Of a DNA stretch of 64,000 bases, positions 37,701 to 50,580 are shown one piece after another (position 1 is the first letter of the stretch; every line of letters begins with the position of its first letter). Below the pieces are notes generated by a model that had not been told where the DNA came from, did no database searches, and saw only the letters and a program-made list of their open reading frames with translations. This stretch comes from Breviolum minutum Mf 1.05b.01 (taxonomy: Eukaryota; Sar; Dinophyceae; Suessiales; Symbiodiniaceae). The stretch covers positions 72,696-136,695 of the forward strand of contig DF239119.1 of assembly GCA_000507305.1 (NCBI GenBank). Reading direction: 5' to 3'. The position numbers were made by a program, and so were the translations under genes.

Positions 37701-40480
37701 CGTCGATCCAACGCAACCCATCAATTTCAATTGCTCTCCAATCTGCAAAAAACTAACTTGGTCCTTTCTTGGACCCCCAACATGAAGCAAATACAATTTT
37801 CAACTGCCCACTTTTTCAGGTCACGCGTTCTCTTTTGGTGTAAAACCAGCCACTCATTGCTGTGTCTACCCAAAACCCTACATCTAAAACACGCCTCCAG
37901 CCACATCAATGCCATGTTGAGACGTCGTCGCCGCTCCTGGCGGAACACTCGCAGCTGACCAATCTTGTGACTTCCAACCTGTTTGAAAGCCATGAGATCA
38001 CATGATTGTCATATAGAAACGTGGCATCAACAAAACAAAATAAATACATTGATATCGAATCATCAAAAATATGTGAAAGATTGTGAAAGTATAGGAATCA
38101 TCTAAAACCAATTTTTGTTGTTGACACTCCAATGGTCTCTGTGTGTCTGTGATGAGTCAGGATGCATTTCGAAGACGCCGAAGGACAAACCCATGTCGGG
38201 TGGGCTTGCTCACGCTCTTCTTGTGCTTCTCGCACCTACCAACAAAAACCGACACCTTTGAGCTTTTGAACCAAAGGTTTATTTTTGCCAAGTCGCGGAA
38301 ACCACATTGAAACTGGAAGATTTCACACTTTGCTGCTTGTACTGAGGATCTTTTACAACAAACCACGCGATGGAGACTCATCGGTCAAGCTGACTCAATT
38401 GCCAAGGGTGAAAAAAAAGGGGATCCGCAGCATACAACAGAAATGGGGTGGCATTTCTCCAAATCCATCTAAAATCTTGGCATCAGAAAAACATTCAGGA
38501 AACCATCCCCACAGTGAAACAAAAAACAACATGAACACATTTCAAAAGCTACTTCCATCCCTGAAAACATCCAAAACTAGATGCAACCCTCAATTTTTGT
38601 TCATGCTTTGTAGATATTTGTTCCTCTTCCTCTTCCAACATTTTCAGCTGCCATGGAACCGAACCGAGCTTTTTGATGCAGGAACCAAAACACATCGAAG
38701 CTGATGGACCTTCTCTAGTTCGTTCTGCAGCTTCTGCTCCATCAGCTCCTCTGTCAGCAGCTAGGGATACCATTGGGATATTGTGAGTCATCCGAGTCAT
38801 CAAGGAATGTATGTTCTCTATTTTTAAGGAGCCTCAGCCTGGGACATGATACACTTTCTTTTTAGATAATCAATTGTATAAAGTTTGGGGGGTAACTCAT
38901 TTGGTAACTCCCATACTTTTTGAGCTTTCCTGAATTGGCCCAACCCTACGGATCCCTCCCATCCTGGCGCTTCAACTCCCATTGCTGCGCTGCTTGGCGA
39001 TGCTTGGCCAAACGTTCCTCCACCTGGATGATAAGTGACAAAGAACTTGCCAAAGATTACATATAAATAATACATATCATTTATGATTATATATGATTGA
39101 TATCCATAAAGTCATCCATCCAAATAACAGTTGTAACATCTATAAATTTTAAATTCATTTTCCTAAAATCATCTAAGTTTTCTAGGTGTAAACTACCCAG
39201 TTGTGTTTCAAATCTCCCATGCCTTCGACCCTATTCCCAAGTATCGTGGCCTCATCGATGGTGGGTTGAACATCCGAGGTGTTCACCTCAAAAAGGTCAT
39301 CACCAACGGACCCCGAAGTAGTAAGTTGCGATCAAGCTATTAGATACTCAGGTTGAACAGGGTACGTTCAGTAGGTCCTGTCGGAGATTTCTTGGATTGT
39401 TAGTTTCAGGGTGTGTATATTTTCTTGAAGATTTGCTAAATGCTTAACAAAAATGGCCCTAGTTTTTTTTTTCTGTTGTACATAATTTGTTGATACAGTG
39501 AATAAACCAAAGGTGGATGTCACAATTTGTTGAATCGTCTAGCTTTCACAAATCACTCAATGGTGCACTTTTCCCAGCTGGCTGTGAGTGTAGTTGGCCG
39601 ATGTTGGTCGTATGTTGTCTTGAAAAACTGGTCCCAAGAATGCTGACGCTGATTCAAATTCTACCATGTAAGCATACCCAGGAATGCAAATTACTTTACC
39701 GACTTTACCATTCTTTCGCTGTGTCATAAGATGTAATCATACACTCACGAAAAAATAACATGCCATCATTCCCCAGTTCGGTTTCTTCGTAAAAAGTAAA
39801 AAATGTCAAAAGTGGGATAGTCAACCAAACATTGATCAAAATTCATCATTCATCCATGAACAGTCATGAACCAGGAACCACAAAAAATGGATCCCCAAAC
39901 CCATCTTCCCAAGGTCCATAGGCTTTCCGGCAGGTGGAACGATACGCAATTCTTCGAAGAGTTGGAAGGACAAAGGTGAATGCAACAGAACCTTCCAATG
40001 ATAACAACAAAAACAACAAAAACAAAAACAACTAAACGAAAAATCCGTAAAGATCAGATCCTAATACCTCAATGGAATGAATCTTGCTTCAACAAAAAAC
40101 ACCGATTCCGCTTTGCAGCCTTTGCGTACGCGTTTGCAATGACTTTTTCCATGGATGAAGCTGCGTCTTGGCACTTTGACCAAGCAGCCACGGCACATTG
40201 GCCCGTGGCTTTCATCTCGTTGGAAAGTCACCTCACTGCACTCCTTTCCTGAGTGGTGCTAAAGGTCTGGACCAGCACAAAACAGGTGAAAAACATATTC
40301 CGGGACCAAACATGTCAACAAATGTAAACATCATCTTGATTGGAGTGTGCCTTGAATACTCTTAATACATACTTCTGTCGTAGTTCCTTCACCAGTGATG
40401 CCTCAGCCACCATTCCCATACCCCCATCATCTCCTGCTGTTCCAAGGTGCAACTCCAACAATCGCGCGATCTCATGGTAA
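34790..40480 (-). CDS. Coiled-coil protein, unidentified
   Basis: I do not recognise the family. Minus-strand exon-like blocks in order: 40480-40385 (HEIARLLELHLGTAGDDGG), 39975-39905 (FEELRIVPPAGKPMDL), 39030-38985 (VEERLAKHRQAAQQW), 38757-38704 (LLTEELMEQKLQNELEKV), 38240-38190 (REAQEEREQAHPTW), 37975-37915 (GQLRVFRQERRRRLNMA), 37730-37640 (IDELTKTVSRNSRMKLEEME), 37198-37079 (DLVNAAKSMGATDEQLSSAL), 36820-36765 (QAALIDAMNTVEDV), 36425-36380 (KELQTLDEPELK), 35865-35795 (SADSELLESAEDLLQARY), 35260-35215 (DTPGESSPKGEEE) and 34890-34795 (DEETEEVDQDDQLIKGPVIG). Glu/Lys/Gln-rich helices predict a coiled coil, with an acidic C-terminal part. Start and end are unknown. Blocks share direction and spacing, so one gene is likely but not shown. 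Confidence 0.5.
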
Positions 40481-41534
40481 TTCTTGTGCTTTCGAAGTTC
40501 ATGACGCCTTGGATCAACTTAAAACATCTGTGACGTTTTGATGTACAAAAAAAGCCAATGATTATGGGGATGATTGTTGTATGGACTCTGCTTGCATTCG
40601 GAACTTATAGATATCTCTAAAATCACAGGCTTAAATCACAAATGTTTGGGAAAACTCAACTATCGACAACATATTCATCACATTTGGAGTGCAATCAACA
40701 ACAAATCTGCACTCAGGACAACCAATGCTGTTCAGCGCCTACTTCAGGTACAGCCAAGAGACGCCATCATCGCCTGCAGAAGTAATGCTGGAAAGAGACG
40801 AATCTAGCAAAAACATACAAAAACACACACTCACATGAAACAAAACACAACATAACAAATCAAAACAGTGGCCTCAGTCACCCACACATCAAGAAAATAT
40901 ACTACAGTAGGTGTCAATTGTTATCTACTTGTAGTCTTTGCAATTGCCTGTCTGCATCACTCAACTGTACATCTCTCTGCGAATAAGCCGCCGTTGTCTT
41001 GCCTCTTTTGTTTCCTCAGAAATGTGAGCTGGTACAGAATACTCATCCACTGTGATGATTCATCGCAAGAATGAATACTCTGTTCCGACTTCCAACATGA
41101 TTGAAACAGGTCTTGCACATCACATCCTCCAAAGGAAATATCGATATACGTTAGAAACAAATTCGCATTGATTTCATCAACTTGCACGAATCATTAGTGG
41201 TCCTATAGGGTTCACAAATCCTAGTGGTGAAAACAATCTACAAACTAGTCTTAAGTTGTCTTAAGGGGTCTAGCAGCCCTTACTTGCGGTACTTTTTCAC
41301 TTTTCAACCCTTCCAATATGCCAAGGAACTCATAGGAAGGTGCGATAAACTTTGGCACTTTCCACGGCAACCGCCAAACGGCCTTCAGGTGCGTTTTTTT
41401 TGGAGAAAAAAACAGAAAAGCCAAACTTCTATACCTGGATTTCACATTTACATAGAACTAAGGACGAGATCCAGGAAATTATGTGAAAAATATTTGATTT
41501 CTTGCAAACCTTACAACCTGATTGGTTGAAGGCC
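40481..41534. other. Spacer or unresolved exons
   Basis: No gene is assigned. A minus-strand frame at 41400-41260 (FIAPSYEFLGILEGLKSEKV) could be a 3' exon of the ankyrin gene, but its splice sites are not convincing. Confidence 0.3.
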
Positions 41535-43911
41535 CGCCTTCCGGCATCCACAGCAGCTTTAAGCATGGCACCACGTAAACCAGCACAAACCAAGCAGCTG
41601 GAACGCAACAAATAGCGGCAGACCTGTGCCATGTTGGGTTGGAAGTAGGCTAAAGCTGACCCCTTGCCATTCGGCGGCACACGCGCAACTACACTACACA
41701 AACCTGAGTTCATGTTGTGATTTGACCCAACCCATTTGGAAAATATTTGTCAAAATGGGTGAACATCTTTCCCAAAAAATTGGGGTGAAAACAAGGAGGC
41801 CCAAACTGTATCCATCAACAAAGGTTTCTTCGAAAAAATGGCCTCATAGTGGCCTCCTGCCGCTGCCAACATCAGTAAGTTGTTTCCATCCTGCATCCAA
41901 AAAACACGAGTTGAAGGCTCAAAGTTGAAGCATCCTTTCCCCTCCCAATCATCATGGCAGAGACTTAACATGTTTCTCTCCCGGTGCACCGGGCCTCGCG
42001 ACGTGCATCGATGTTGGCATTGTACTTCATCAACACCTGGAGTACTGAGCACACCATCCGCCCAACTACTTTTAATACTTAACTTTGTTGTATTTCATCA
42101 ACAACCTGCAAACACCATATATTTGCCATAGGGGGAAGCACACCTGAAATCAGCTCCAAATTTTGACCAAATATCATGGTTTCAGTATGAAACTATCGCA
42201 CCTTCAACGACTCCAAGTGTCCTCCTTCTGCGGCAATGATGGCAGGCGTGCTCTGACAAAAATACCTCAAAAAGTTTGACGAGATCCGCATTTTGCCCCA
42301 AATACGGAGATATATAATTCAGAAATCGGAATCCTGCATCAACTGAGCTGAACTAGATGAATATCTCACTATTTACTCCAGAGGTTTTCTGCATCCCTTC
42401 AGGATTTCTGAACCATCAACCTTGCAATTGAGCAACGCTTCAGCTTTGCGACAACGCGCTTCGAGGTCTTCCGAGTTGGCCTCCAGGAGCACATCGCAGG
42501 TGCCACTGCGACCCATTCGGACAGCCTAACCGCAGGAGACGAGAGATTATTGGCGGCACGGAATATACCCGTGATTGGCATTATATGAAACTCATGGTTG
42601 GCATTGCATCCAATAAATCTCTAAAACAACATCAAAACGCCTGGGTGAAACTATGCAAAGACCTCATGGTTTCAAGGATAAAAAAACAAAATTCATCCCC
42701 GTGACCTCGTGCAAAGGTGTCCAACCTTCAGGATCCTTAGTGGACAACGTTGGTGGTTTGGCGTCCAACCAGAGTTGCTATGTCTTTCATCGCTAGCATT
42801 TTTTGTTGGAGAAAACATTAGATCTTCAACAACATGAGAAAAACAAGTTGTAGCATGATCTTGCTCCAATATTGACCAAGTCTGAAAACATGCTGTTTTC
42901 AAATTCTGCACGCCAAGAGTTGATGGGGGAATCAACTAGTGCTTTGCACATGCGTGTTTTCTATCACCACTAGGAATTCACCATACTTCATCCCTCGTTT
43001 TAGCCATCAAAGGTCCCAAATTTTTTATGACAACAAAGATTGGATGCACCAAAATCGTAGAAGGTTTTTCGGCCCCGTCAAATCCGTCAAGAGTCGGCAC
43101 TGGCCATGGGATCTGCTTTCATGGTCAACAGAAACACCACTGCGCGCCTTGGGGTTTCATGCTTTCTAGCCAGGACTCCCCCCAACATGAGCCCCCACAA
43201 AACATTTGCCAATAAATGAGATACTCTGAGAGACTTGAGATACTCTATGAGATTACTGTAGGTCTTTAGGCAAGTCTGGCCAAAAAAGGTATCAGGAGTT
43301 GCAGCATTGGCATCTGTTCCCCATGTAAAAGACTTGTGAAATATTCAAACACCAAAGATAAGCCAAAGTCAGAAGATCTTGAAACTACTGATCTGATCTC
43401 TGCTGTGATTCCGCGCATTTAGAAGCACTCAAACATCAGAACTCAAGATCAAGAAGATCAAGGAACACATGGCCATGCCCCGCAGCGACCATCAATGGCG
43501 TCTGCCCTTGCCAGTTTCGCCCGTTCACTTCTGCTCGCTCTTCCTTGAGGGAACAAACACAGTGGGAAATGGGATTTGATTCCTTGCATGCGAAAGAACT
43601 ATCCAACACGGTTTAACACTCAAGGCATGAAACTGTGCAAGAAGCCGTGGAAATCACATCATATAGCACAATAAAATACCAGCCCCAAATATGAAAGCAA
43701 ACAGACCTTCAAAGACAAAACATGTAAGTTCAAATCATTCCATCCATATCAATCCATAATTTCAATAACACAAATCAAAACAAATGCACAACAAACTGTT
43801 GATTCTGCGGGTTTTCCATGATGCAACGTCAACGCGTCCATGTTCGCTTCGAAACGCCGAGTTTCGATGAGTCGCTTCAAGGGATTCTTCCAGTCACAAT
43901 CGCAGGTACCC
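41535..43911 (-). CDS. Ankyrin-repeat protein
   Basis: Exons in order: about 43911-43851 (NPLKRLIETRRF), 43543-43467 (NGRNWQGQTPLMVAAGHGH), 43147-43099 (AVVFLLTMKADPMAS), 42735-42706 (DPEGWTPLHE), 42525-42409 (AVRMGRSGTCDVLLEANSED), 42252-42202 (TPAIIAAEGGHLESLK), 42036-41995 (VLMKYNANIDARRE), 41890-41843 (DGNNLLMLAAAGGHYE) and 41623 to about 41535 (VCRYLLRSSCLVCAG). Joined in phase they give about five ankyrin repeats with the expected TPLH/TPLM turns and GH...LL helices; introns cut the repeats at varying positions. Ankyrin repeats bind proteins; the partner is unknown. Donors are GT, GC and GA. Upstream exons (perhaps at 44400-44350 and 44620-44575) and the C-terminus are unresolved. Confidence 0.85.
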
Positions 43912-45640
43912 TCACAGTGCACACATCGTGAAGCACAACGATGCCCAACAGGAACCTCAGGGGGAAAATTTGGAGAACAAAAATCCTGTAGTAGCAAAAA
44001 GTTATCTTCAAAAAAGTGTTGCTTGGTAGAAACTTTCTTTAAACTTGATTGAAATCAGAATTTCTTTGGTTTTCCAAGGTGCTGTCTTTTGCACATCATC
44101 CGAGAAGGATGATCTAGATGTGTCCTGCTGAGCATATCGACTCAATCATTTCCAGCATCGATGATAGCAAAGAAATGAACCCACAAAAGCTCTGGCTCAA
44201 AATTTATCGAAACAGGAACTCAAAATCGGTCATATTTAGCCATACCAGCCCATGCCACCCAATTTCAAAATAAAGTTCTTCTTTGCAGGGCTTCATATTC
44301 AGCTTTCATATCTAAGTGTAGGAGTATGACATATTGAAGACCTCCAGCTCTGTAGATGCTCCATCTGCGCCTGCAACCAAAACGTTGTACTGGATGATGA
44401 TAGCAGGAATATCTCTTCTAGTCTGCCAACAAACAGAAATGGTATAAGTTGAGATCTAAGAGTTACCCAACAATTTGGAAACGTAATTGTTTACCCCAAA
44501 GAAAACATCTGAACACTTTCATGGTTTTCTGCTCGACTCTCATCTGAAATCTCCGAATCTATTCATCATTTTTAGCGCCTCCCAAAGCAGTCGCATTCTC
44601 ACATCTGCATGTAGAGGACCTGTTGATCAATGGAGCAATTTTGAAGCGGTAAAGCTTCATTGAAATAGTAATCAATCATGCTTCCATGTCAAATTACATG
44701 TAAACACAGTATAAACATGCAGTAAACATATAGTACACACAAGTACAAAGTTCCCGCCCAGTTTCAAGAGTTCATATCAAAGTGTTTCCCATCTTGCCCA
44801 GTTTTTTTTCAAAAAAACTTGACACAGCTTCTTTCGGTCCAGGTTTTCGAAATCGGACTCCAGGCGCACCTTTGAATCAAATCCATCAAATGATCCACCA
44901 AAAAACCGCGCTCCTTTACATTCCGAGCCATAAAAGCCTGGGAAACTTCGGTTTTTACAGTTGGATTCGCAGGAGACAAGGTTTGAAGGATGGCCATAAA
45001 ACGTTGGACCTCCAAAATCATCCGTTTCGCATCTCCTCAAAAAGGTCTTGTGATGTCTTGGGGGGTCAAAACATCACAAACAAACTTTAGAAGCCTGCGA
45101 ATGAATCTTGAATCTAAGGTTTTTAAGGAACGAATCTGATAATCTTGCAATATCACAGTGAAATTCATTTTCTCACAAATGAAAACCCTTTCAGCCAGTG
45201 TCAGCAGCGATGCATAAATGTCTTTTAATGGTCCAAGAAACACCACGCGGATGATCGTTATGAAGGAGCGTCCAATAGACCTGCTAAAAGTCAGCTTTTA
45301 AAGTTGCAATCAATAAGACTCTGCGCAAAGTGGGCCCAAAAATCTGTCCTAAAGTAGGGTCATAACTCTACTCATACAAGGAGGGATTATAACCTCAGTT
45401 ACCCATTTATAAGGCCATTTATATGGGTAAAAAAAAGCACTCCACTTATAACTAATAGGGCCCATACGGCCCTCCTTGCAGGAACCATAACAAAAATCTT
45501 TGGTTTGAACTCCCGGAATCGTTATCACAGAAGTCCAAGGGGTCCTATAATGTTTCCAATGCTTCTTGATCAACATATCAGTGTAGAAGTATTAGTTAGG
45601 ATTATGTGTTTGTCCTTTTTCCCTTCTTTTTTGACTTTGA
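43912..45640. other. Mostly unresolved; a few exon-like blocks
   Basis: Minus-strand blocks at 44620-44575 (PLHADVRMRLLWEAL) and 44400-44350 (with ADGASTELE between an AG acceptor and a GT donor) could be 5' exons of the ankyrin gene. A frame at 45021-44809 is open in two registers and remains unassigned. The rest is AT-rich spacer. Confidence 0.3.
45375..45480. repeat. Inverted-repeat segment with internal hairpin
   Basis: ACAAGGAGGG near 45376 is matched by CCCTCCTTG near 45470, and between them ACCCATTTAT...ATATGGGT (about 45401-45428) forms a small hairpin. It may be a degenerate foldback element of about 105 bases. Confidence 0.4.
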
Positions 45641-45649
45641 CTGTTGTCC

Positions 45650-47720
45650 TTTGGATTGACTGGGACATCATTCCTCACCCGACCCGCCTCACTCTTTGGT
45701 CTCAAGACACCATTGTTCAGGTTCACATGCCCTGTGGCAATCTGCATCAAATTTCGAGGATCCTGGATGCTGGACGCATTTGCTTCTGCGTTTTGGTGGA
45801 AAGGTTCAAATGAATGAGAAATTTGCCATGGAAACAAATCATAAACATGCTCATCATGTTCTTTATCAAAATACTCAAGTAGGGTCATTTCAAGAATGGG
45901 CATTCTAAGAAACAAACATTGCTGTTAGATTCCAATGGATTTCCCTACCAAACCTTACTAAACTACCATCATCACAGGACGGTTTCATGTCGCGTCCTGC
46001 CAAGCTGGCCGCCGCTTGATGTACAAAGTAAGTGGGAAGCGTTCCTTCTCCTGTCATTGTTAAAGGTATCTAACATCAGTTGTTGACATCTAAATGATCC
46101 TCATGATGACTCAATGCTCTTAAATGTTTAGCGCTCAAACTAAAAACAATACAACTGCAATAAAATTGGTGATTTGCAAGGCAAGAAACCACAACTTCAC
46201 CACATGTTTGGCACCAGGTTTTACACACAGTAGTATTGGCAACCGAAGTGTGACCAGGCAACTCAACAGCAATCACTATGTTTCCGGAAACAGCCCTCCC
46301 AACAACAATCCCCACCTGACAATGCCGGCTCGTTCCCTTGAAACGTTTTCCTTGAGAGTCTTCCATGAAGAACTCAATGCCTGACACCGGGGGAAGATGG
46401 GTGAAGTCATAAAACTTTGATCTGGGAGAATTGGTGGGTAAAATTCCACATTGCAACAACTTGATTCTACCGACTTTTGTGAGTAAGCTTCGTTATCAGG
46501 TCATCATGCCAGTGCAGCAATATATAGTTTTCAAAGATTTTCAATTGGTTTTCCAAAATCTAACCCAATCATTTCATCATGTTATATTATCTTCAACACT
46601 ATTCAAGTAGTCCAAGTCTCTTATATCTGTAATCCATCAACCTTTTAAACACCACCCCTTGTTGTTTCAATGGAGCCCCATATCTCCCACCTTCATGGCG
46701 CAACTCCAAGGTTTTGGACTGTAAGATTTCCACCACTTCATCATGCCAGTCTGGTGTCCAAGGAATCTTCACCTGTCAACGAAAAAGAGACGTGTGAACT
46801 AAGAAATGAAAACCTGGAACATGTTTTAGAAGATGATTTGAACGTGTTTTTGAAGAGTTTGAATGTGATATAACAAAGAGACAAAAAATGTCAAAGGGGG
46901 ATTTATAACCCACCCCCCCCGGAATTAGAGCGCCCCTTTTATCCAGTTGGGCATGTTTGTTTTTTGTATTGACAACAAATCCCCCCAATTAGAGACCCCC
47001 GTTTTGAAATTGGCAAATATCCCTGGAAGGTGAGTGTATCATTTTCTTATTGAGTAGTAGGAATAGTTGTCCAGTTAGTCCTCAGGCCTTGATACCTCTT
47101 TCGGGGATTGGTCACTTCAAATCTATTGAAGACTTTCTGGACCTTCTCTTGTTTGGGGGGGGTTATTACTCCGGGTTGTTTTACATTTAAAGTTCATTTT
47201 ACATCTTTCAAAGCAAACACTATACTATAGCTAGCTAAGCCATTCGAAAAAAAATAACACACATATTTCTTTGGCTGATATTCATGGCATCCATCCTGCC
47301 TGAGGCCAATCTAAATAGTGTCTCCGATTTCCCTTGGCAGCAGCGATGGTGCCATGTCCTCGCAAATGTCCGAAGCCAGGCAATCCTGGATGGCGAAATC
47401 CCAGGTGTTGCGGCGCAATCTTACAGGATGTTGGGACCGGAATAGATTGACTTAAAAACAGAAATGTAATCCACATGTCGCTGGCCGTATCATACTAACT
47501 TTGGTGTATTGAAAATGATTCTATGATTCAATAGTCTGTTTCTCCATGTGTAGCACTTGTTCTCTCACCAAGACACGGCCATTTCCACGTGCTCTACCGG
47601 ATTGGCGCCGGTTACTGGTGCCAAAAAATGCCTTCCTTGGCCCCGCTATGCCAAGAGATCGACCTGTTCCGAGGATGGACAGGTGCCAGGCTTTTGCCAA
47701 AATGGTATGAGCCTTTTATA
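45650..47720 (-). CDS. Unassigned exon-like blocks
   Basis: Three minus-strand blocks look coding but cannot be tied to a family or to each other with confidence: 47400-47300 (FAIQDCLASDICEDMAPSLL), 46773-46690 (VKIPWTPDWHDEVVEILQSK, with a clean AG|GTGAAG acceptor), and 45790-45655 (DPRNLMQIATGHVNLNNGVL). A GC-rich segment at 47720-47570 is open on both strands. Direction matches the array. I give no function. Confidence 0.3.
46905..47168. repeat. Poly-C / poly-G flanked segment
   Basis: ATAACCCACCCCCCCC at about 46905-46920 and GGGGGGGGTTATTA at 47153-47166 are inverted relative to each other and enclose about 230 bases. They may be the ends of a foldback element or independent homopolymer tracts. 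Confidence 0.35.
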
Positions 47721-49774
47721 GAAGTTCCAACAAAATATTCATCAAAGAAAGCTGGCATCTAAAAATCGATGAAGTACATGGTGTTTCATGATACTATGGT
47801 GATATGGTGTGCATATATATATATATATATAGATAACGTTTGCAATCTGCTGACCAAGCTCAACCACTGTTGTTTTTCCTTGGCCTCGATCTCGAGTGCT
47901 TTCGGCCTAGATGGGCCATGGATGATGCAGTGAATGAAACACACATTGATTTATTTGAACCACACAAACAGTAAGAATGCATCAGTTGCATCATATCACT
48001 ATCTAGTAATGCATCATCAATACATCTTTTGGTGTTCGTAACAGCAAATTGGAAAGTGGATATATAATCCTAGTTGCCACACTTTAGTATCCTTGCACAT
48101 CGGATGTTGTCAACAACTACGATCACACGCCTCACTCATCACAGCTGCTTGACCGGGAGTGCTCCATTGCTCATTTGTAGTGGATTAATTTTTCCACTTA
48201 GGGTTTTGGTGTTGCAAATCTGAGTAAATTGACATATATGAGAGGATCATGCCATGATGCCATGTCTTTTTGTACGATCAAAACGGTGCACAATGGAACC
48301 AATATCCACTCAACTTCATTGGCTATTAGAATCGAACATGGCGATGCAGAAAATGGAAACGAGTTTTGAAGTCGAAAAATTGACTCTCATAGATTTTTCA
48401 ATTTGATTGTTTGTAATCGAACATGTGCATTCTGATGGCAAATTGGTCTTTGAATTAATCTTTACCGTGGATTTTGATTGCTAAGATACACTAATATACA
48501 GAACTGGTTTGGACATTCATGTGCATGGGGTGACCATGTCCGAAGGAACTTGCAACATGATTCGGCCAGCGCACGGGATTTTTTTGGGGTTCAAAAAAAT
48601 AAACACCTCTTAAAAAGGGTGCCTTTGACAAAGAGAAATCTTTTGGCTGAAAAAACCTGGTTGTTGAAACCTTTGAAAGACGGAGCCTTGCGAAAGAAAC
48701 AACCATTGACAAAGGGCAAAGTTGGAAAGGACAACCTTTGAAAAAAGGAACGTTAGAAAACGGGGGAGGTTTTGGAAAACATGTCTGGCAGAGGTGGCGC
48801 AAAACATTTCAGAAAACTTTGTGTAGAACCATGGTTTAAAAGGACATGATTGCGAAGGCAAAAAGAGTTGCTAAGGATTCCACAAATTATGAAATCAGCG
48901 AAATAAATGCAACAATTGTTCCAAACCATTTCCTTCGCATGTCCCCCAAGTTTGGAGGCCTTGCCCGGCCATAAATTAACTCATCGTTGCTTGACCAAAA
49001 ACAATGGTTTAAATTTTTAAATTTCGGTGCAACCTTTGGGACTCTTTTTTTTTGGGTTTCGACCACAGAAAAAAATCCATCTGCCAAAACTATACCAAGA
49101 GACCATCAAAATCCAAAAAACGAATGTTCATTGTTTCTTGAAACCACGAATCAAGTCCCACCAGCAAACGAACTACATCCAATGCGTTTTTCTCTCCCTA
49201 TACCTTGTTTTTCCTTACGGTGTAGTTCTGAAAATTGGAGTCAAACCCTTCAAGTTGAGATTGGGTGGGATTTTGGTTTTCTTACGTGTTCCTGATAGAG
49301 TCCCACTCCCTGGCAACATATTCACACATCGATTTGTGGCTGTATTCTCCGCGTAGCCCAGTTGATATGTGGACTGCCTTGCTGGGTCTGAAGGTTGAAG
49401 CACCGCTAACTTGCTATTGATCCAATCTTTTTAATCACAACATTCCATCATCATCTGCTATCAAGTGATTTAGGGCACCTTTGGAAAACAAAATTTCAAC
49501 TCTCCAACACTTTGGAGCGCCAAAAAGAAAAGTGGCCTTATGTTCTGGGTTGGGGGTCCTGGGCTCTGAAGGGCTAAGTTTGCGTGTTCCTTGCTTTAAA
49601 CATGGATTTTGACTTTGATTCTTGCCTGAGAAGTCACTCACAGTCTTGTAAATCTTCAGTTTTGAGCAAACCCACTTGTTCACAATTGATCTTTCGTCAG
49701 GTCTCTACACCAAAATGACGGCATTAGTTCTATTCAATCTTCGACATAATTGCGGCCCTCACAGGAAAATGAAG
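47721..49774. other. Spacer; degenerate repeats, no gene
   Basis: No supported exon. At about 48600-48760 the plus strand shows a degenerate motif near CCTTTGAAAAAGG / CCATTGACAAAGGG repeated at uneven spacing, which makes an apparently Lys/Leu-rich frame. I treat this as repetitive non-coding sequence. TA-rich runs occur near 47810-47830. Confidence 0.4.
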
Positions 49775-50005
49775 CTACTGCCTCCACAGCAGCAAAGCAC
49801 AAAAGAAACTATGCGCGGGTTGACCCCCATGAGGCCGGTAGAGATGGAGCTCGGAGCTAGAGTTGCCTTTGCTGCCAACCACTTTCTCGCCAACTGCATG
49901 ATGAAACAAGCCGTCTACTGCGCCAGCATCACATTCCTCCTGGAACATGGATATCCAGGGCTCACCTTGGCCATGATAGCTTCCACAAAAGGAGTGATTT
50001 TCTGA
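49775..50005. other. GC-rich segment open on both strands
   Basis: Plus strand 49835-50005 reads MELGARVAFAANHFLANCMM and continues open; the minus strand over the same bases reads FQEECDAGAVDGLFHHAVGE after a good AG|GTGAGC acceptor. Codon usage does not decide between them. All assignable genes in the window are on the minus strand, which favours that one. No family recognised. Confidence 0.3.
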
Positions 50006-50485
50006 AGACATAGCATTCCATCTTCTGTCGATACATGGCAACCTTGCTGGTGGGGTGGCAGACAGGGTTTTTTTCAGCGTGTAAAAGGAAGTCGTCGTGG
50101 AATGCGCGATGTTCGTCATTGGATAATCTTCACGTGGACCATGTGAGGATGATTTCTTTACCAACGGGAAACATGCTTTATGTAAATGTCTATGTATGTA
50201 GTATGACAACTAAACATAAGCGGAAACAAACAACATGTGTTTCTCTCTGTTGGGGGAGGGAGGTACGTAATTTTTGACATTTGTCAAATATGATCAAGCA
50301 TGTACACCCAAACACAACCTACATCATACACCACCAAAAGGAAGCTATCCACGGATAAAACCAACACCTTGGCAATGAATCGTGATGGAGTATTCCCGAT
50401 CTTTTTCCTGAAAGGAACTGGATGGTTTGATCAGCAACTGGGAACTAAAATGACAAAGAATCTTCAAGATTCTTAAAGGGTGTAC

Positions 50486-50580
50486 CCTCCCGGTAAACTA
50501 ACATGGCAATGAACAAAAATAAGATTGACCTATTTCCTGTGACCCATGGACATTTCCATTGCCATGTTAGTATACCGGAG
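50486..50580. mobile_element. Short inverted-repeat element, copy C
   Basis: The left TIR is CCTCCCGGTAAACTAACATG (from about 50486) and extends through GCAATG; the right TIR is CATTGCCATGTTAGTATACC (from 50556). The arms are about 24 bases with few mismatches and the core is about 45 bases. The CTAACATRG block is shared with the elements at 2553 and 3446, 47 kb away. Confidence 0.65.

Noticed and set aside
48478..48741. Plus-strand Lys/Leu-rich frame of 87 codons
   Set aside because: It comes from a degenerate CCTTTGAAAAAGG-type repeat and has no partner exons or family match.
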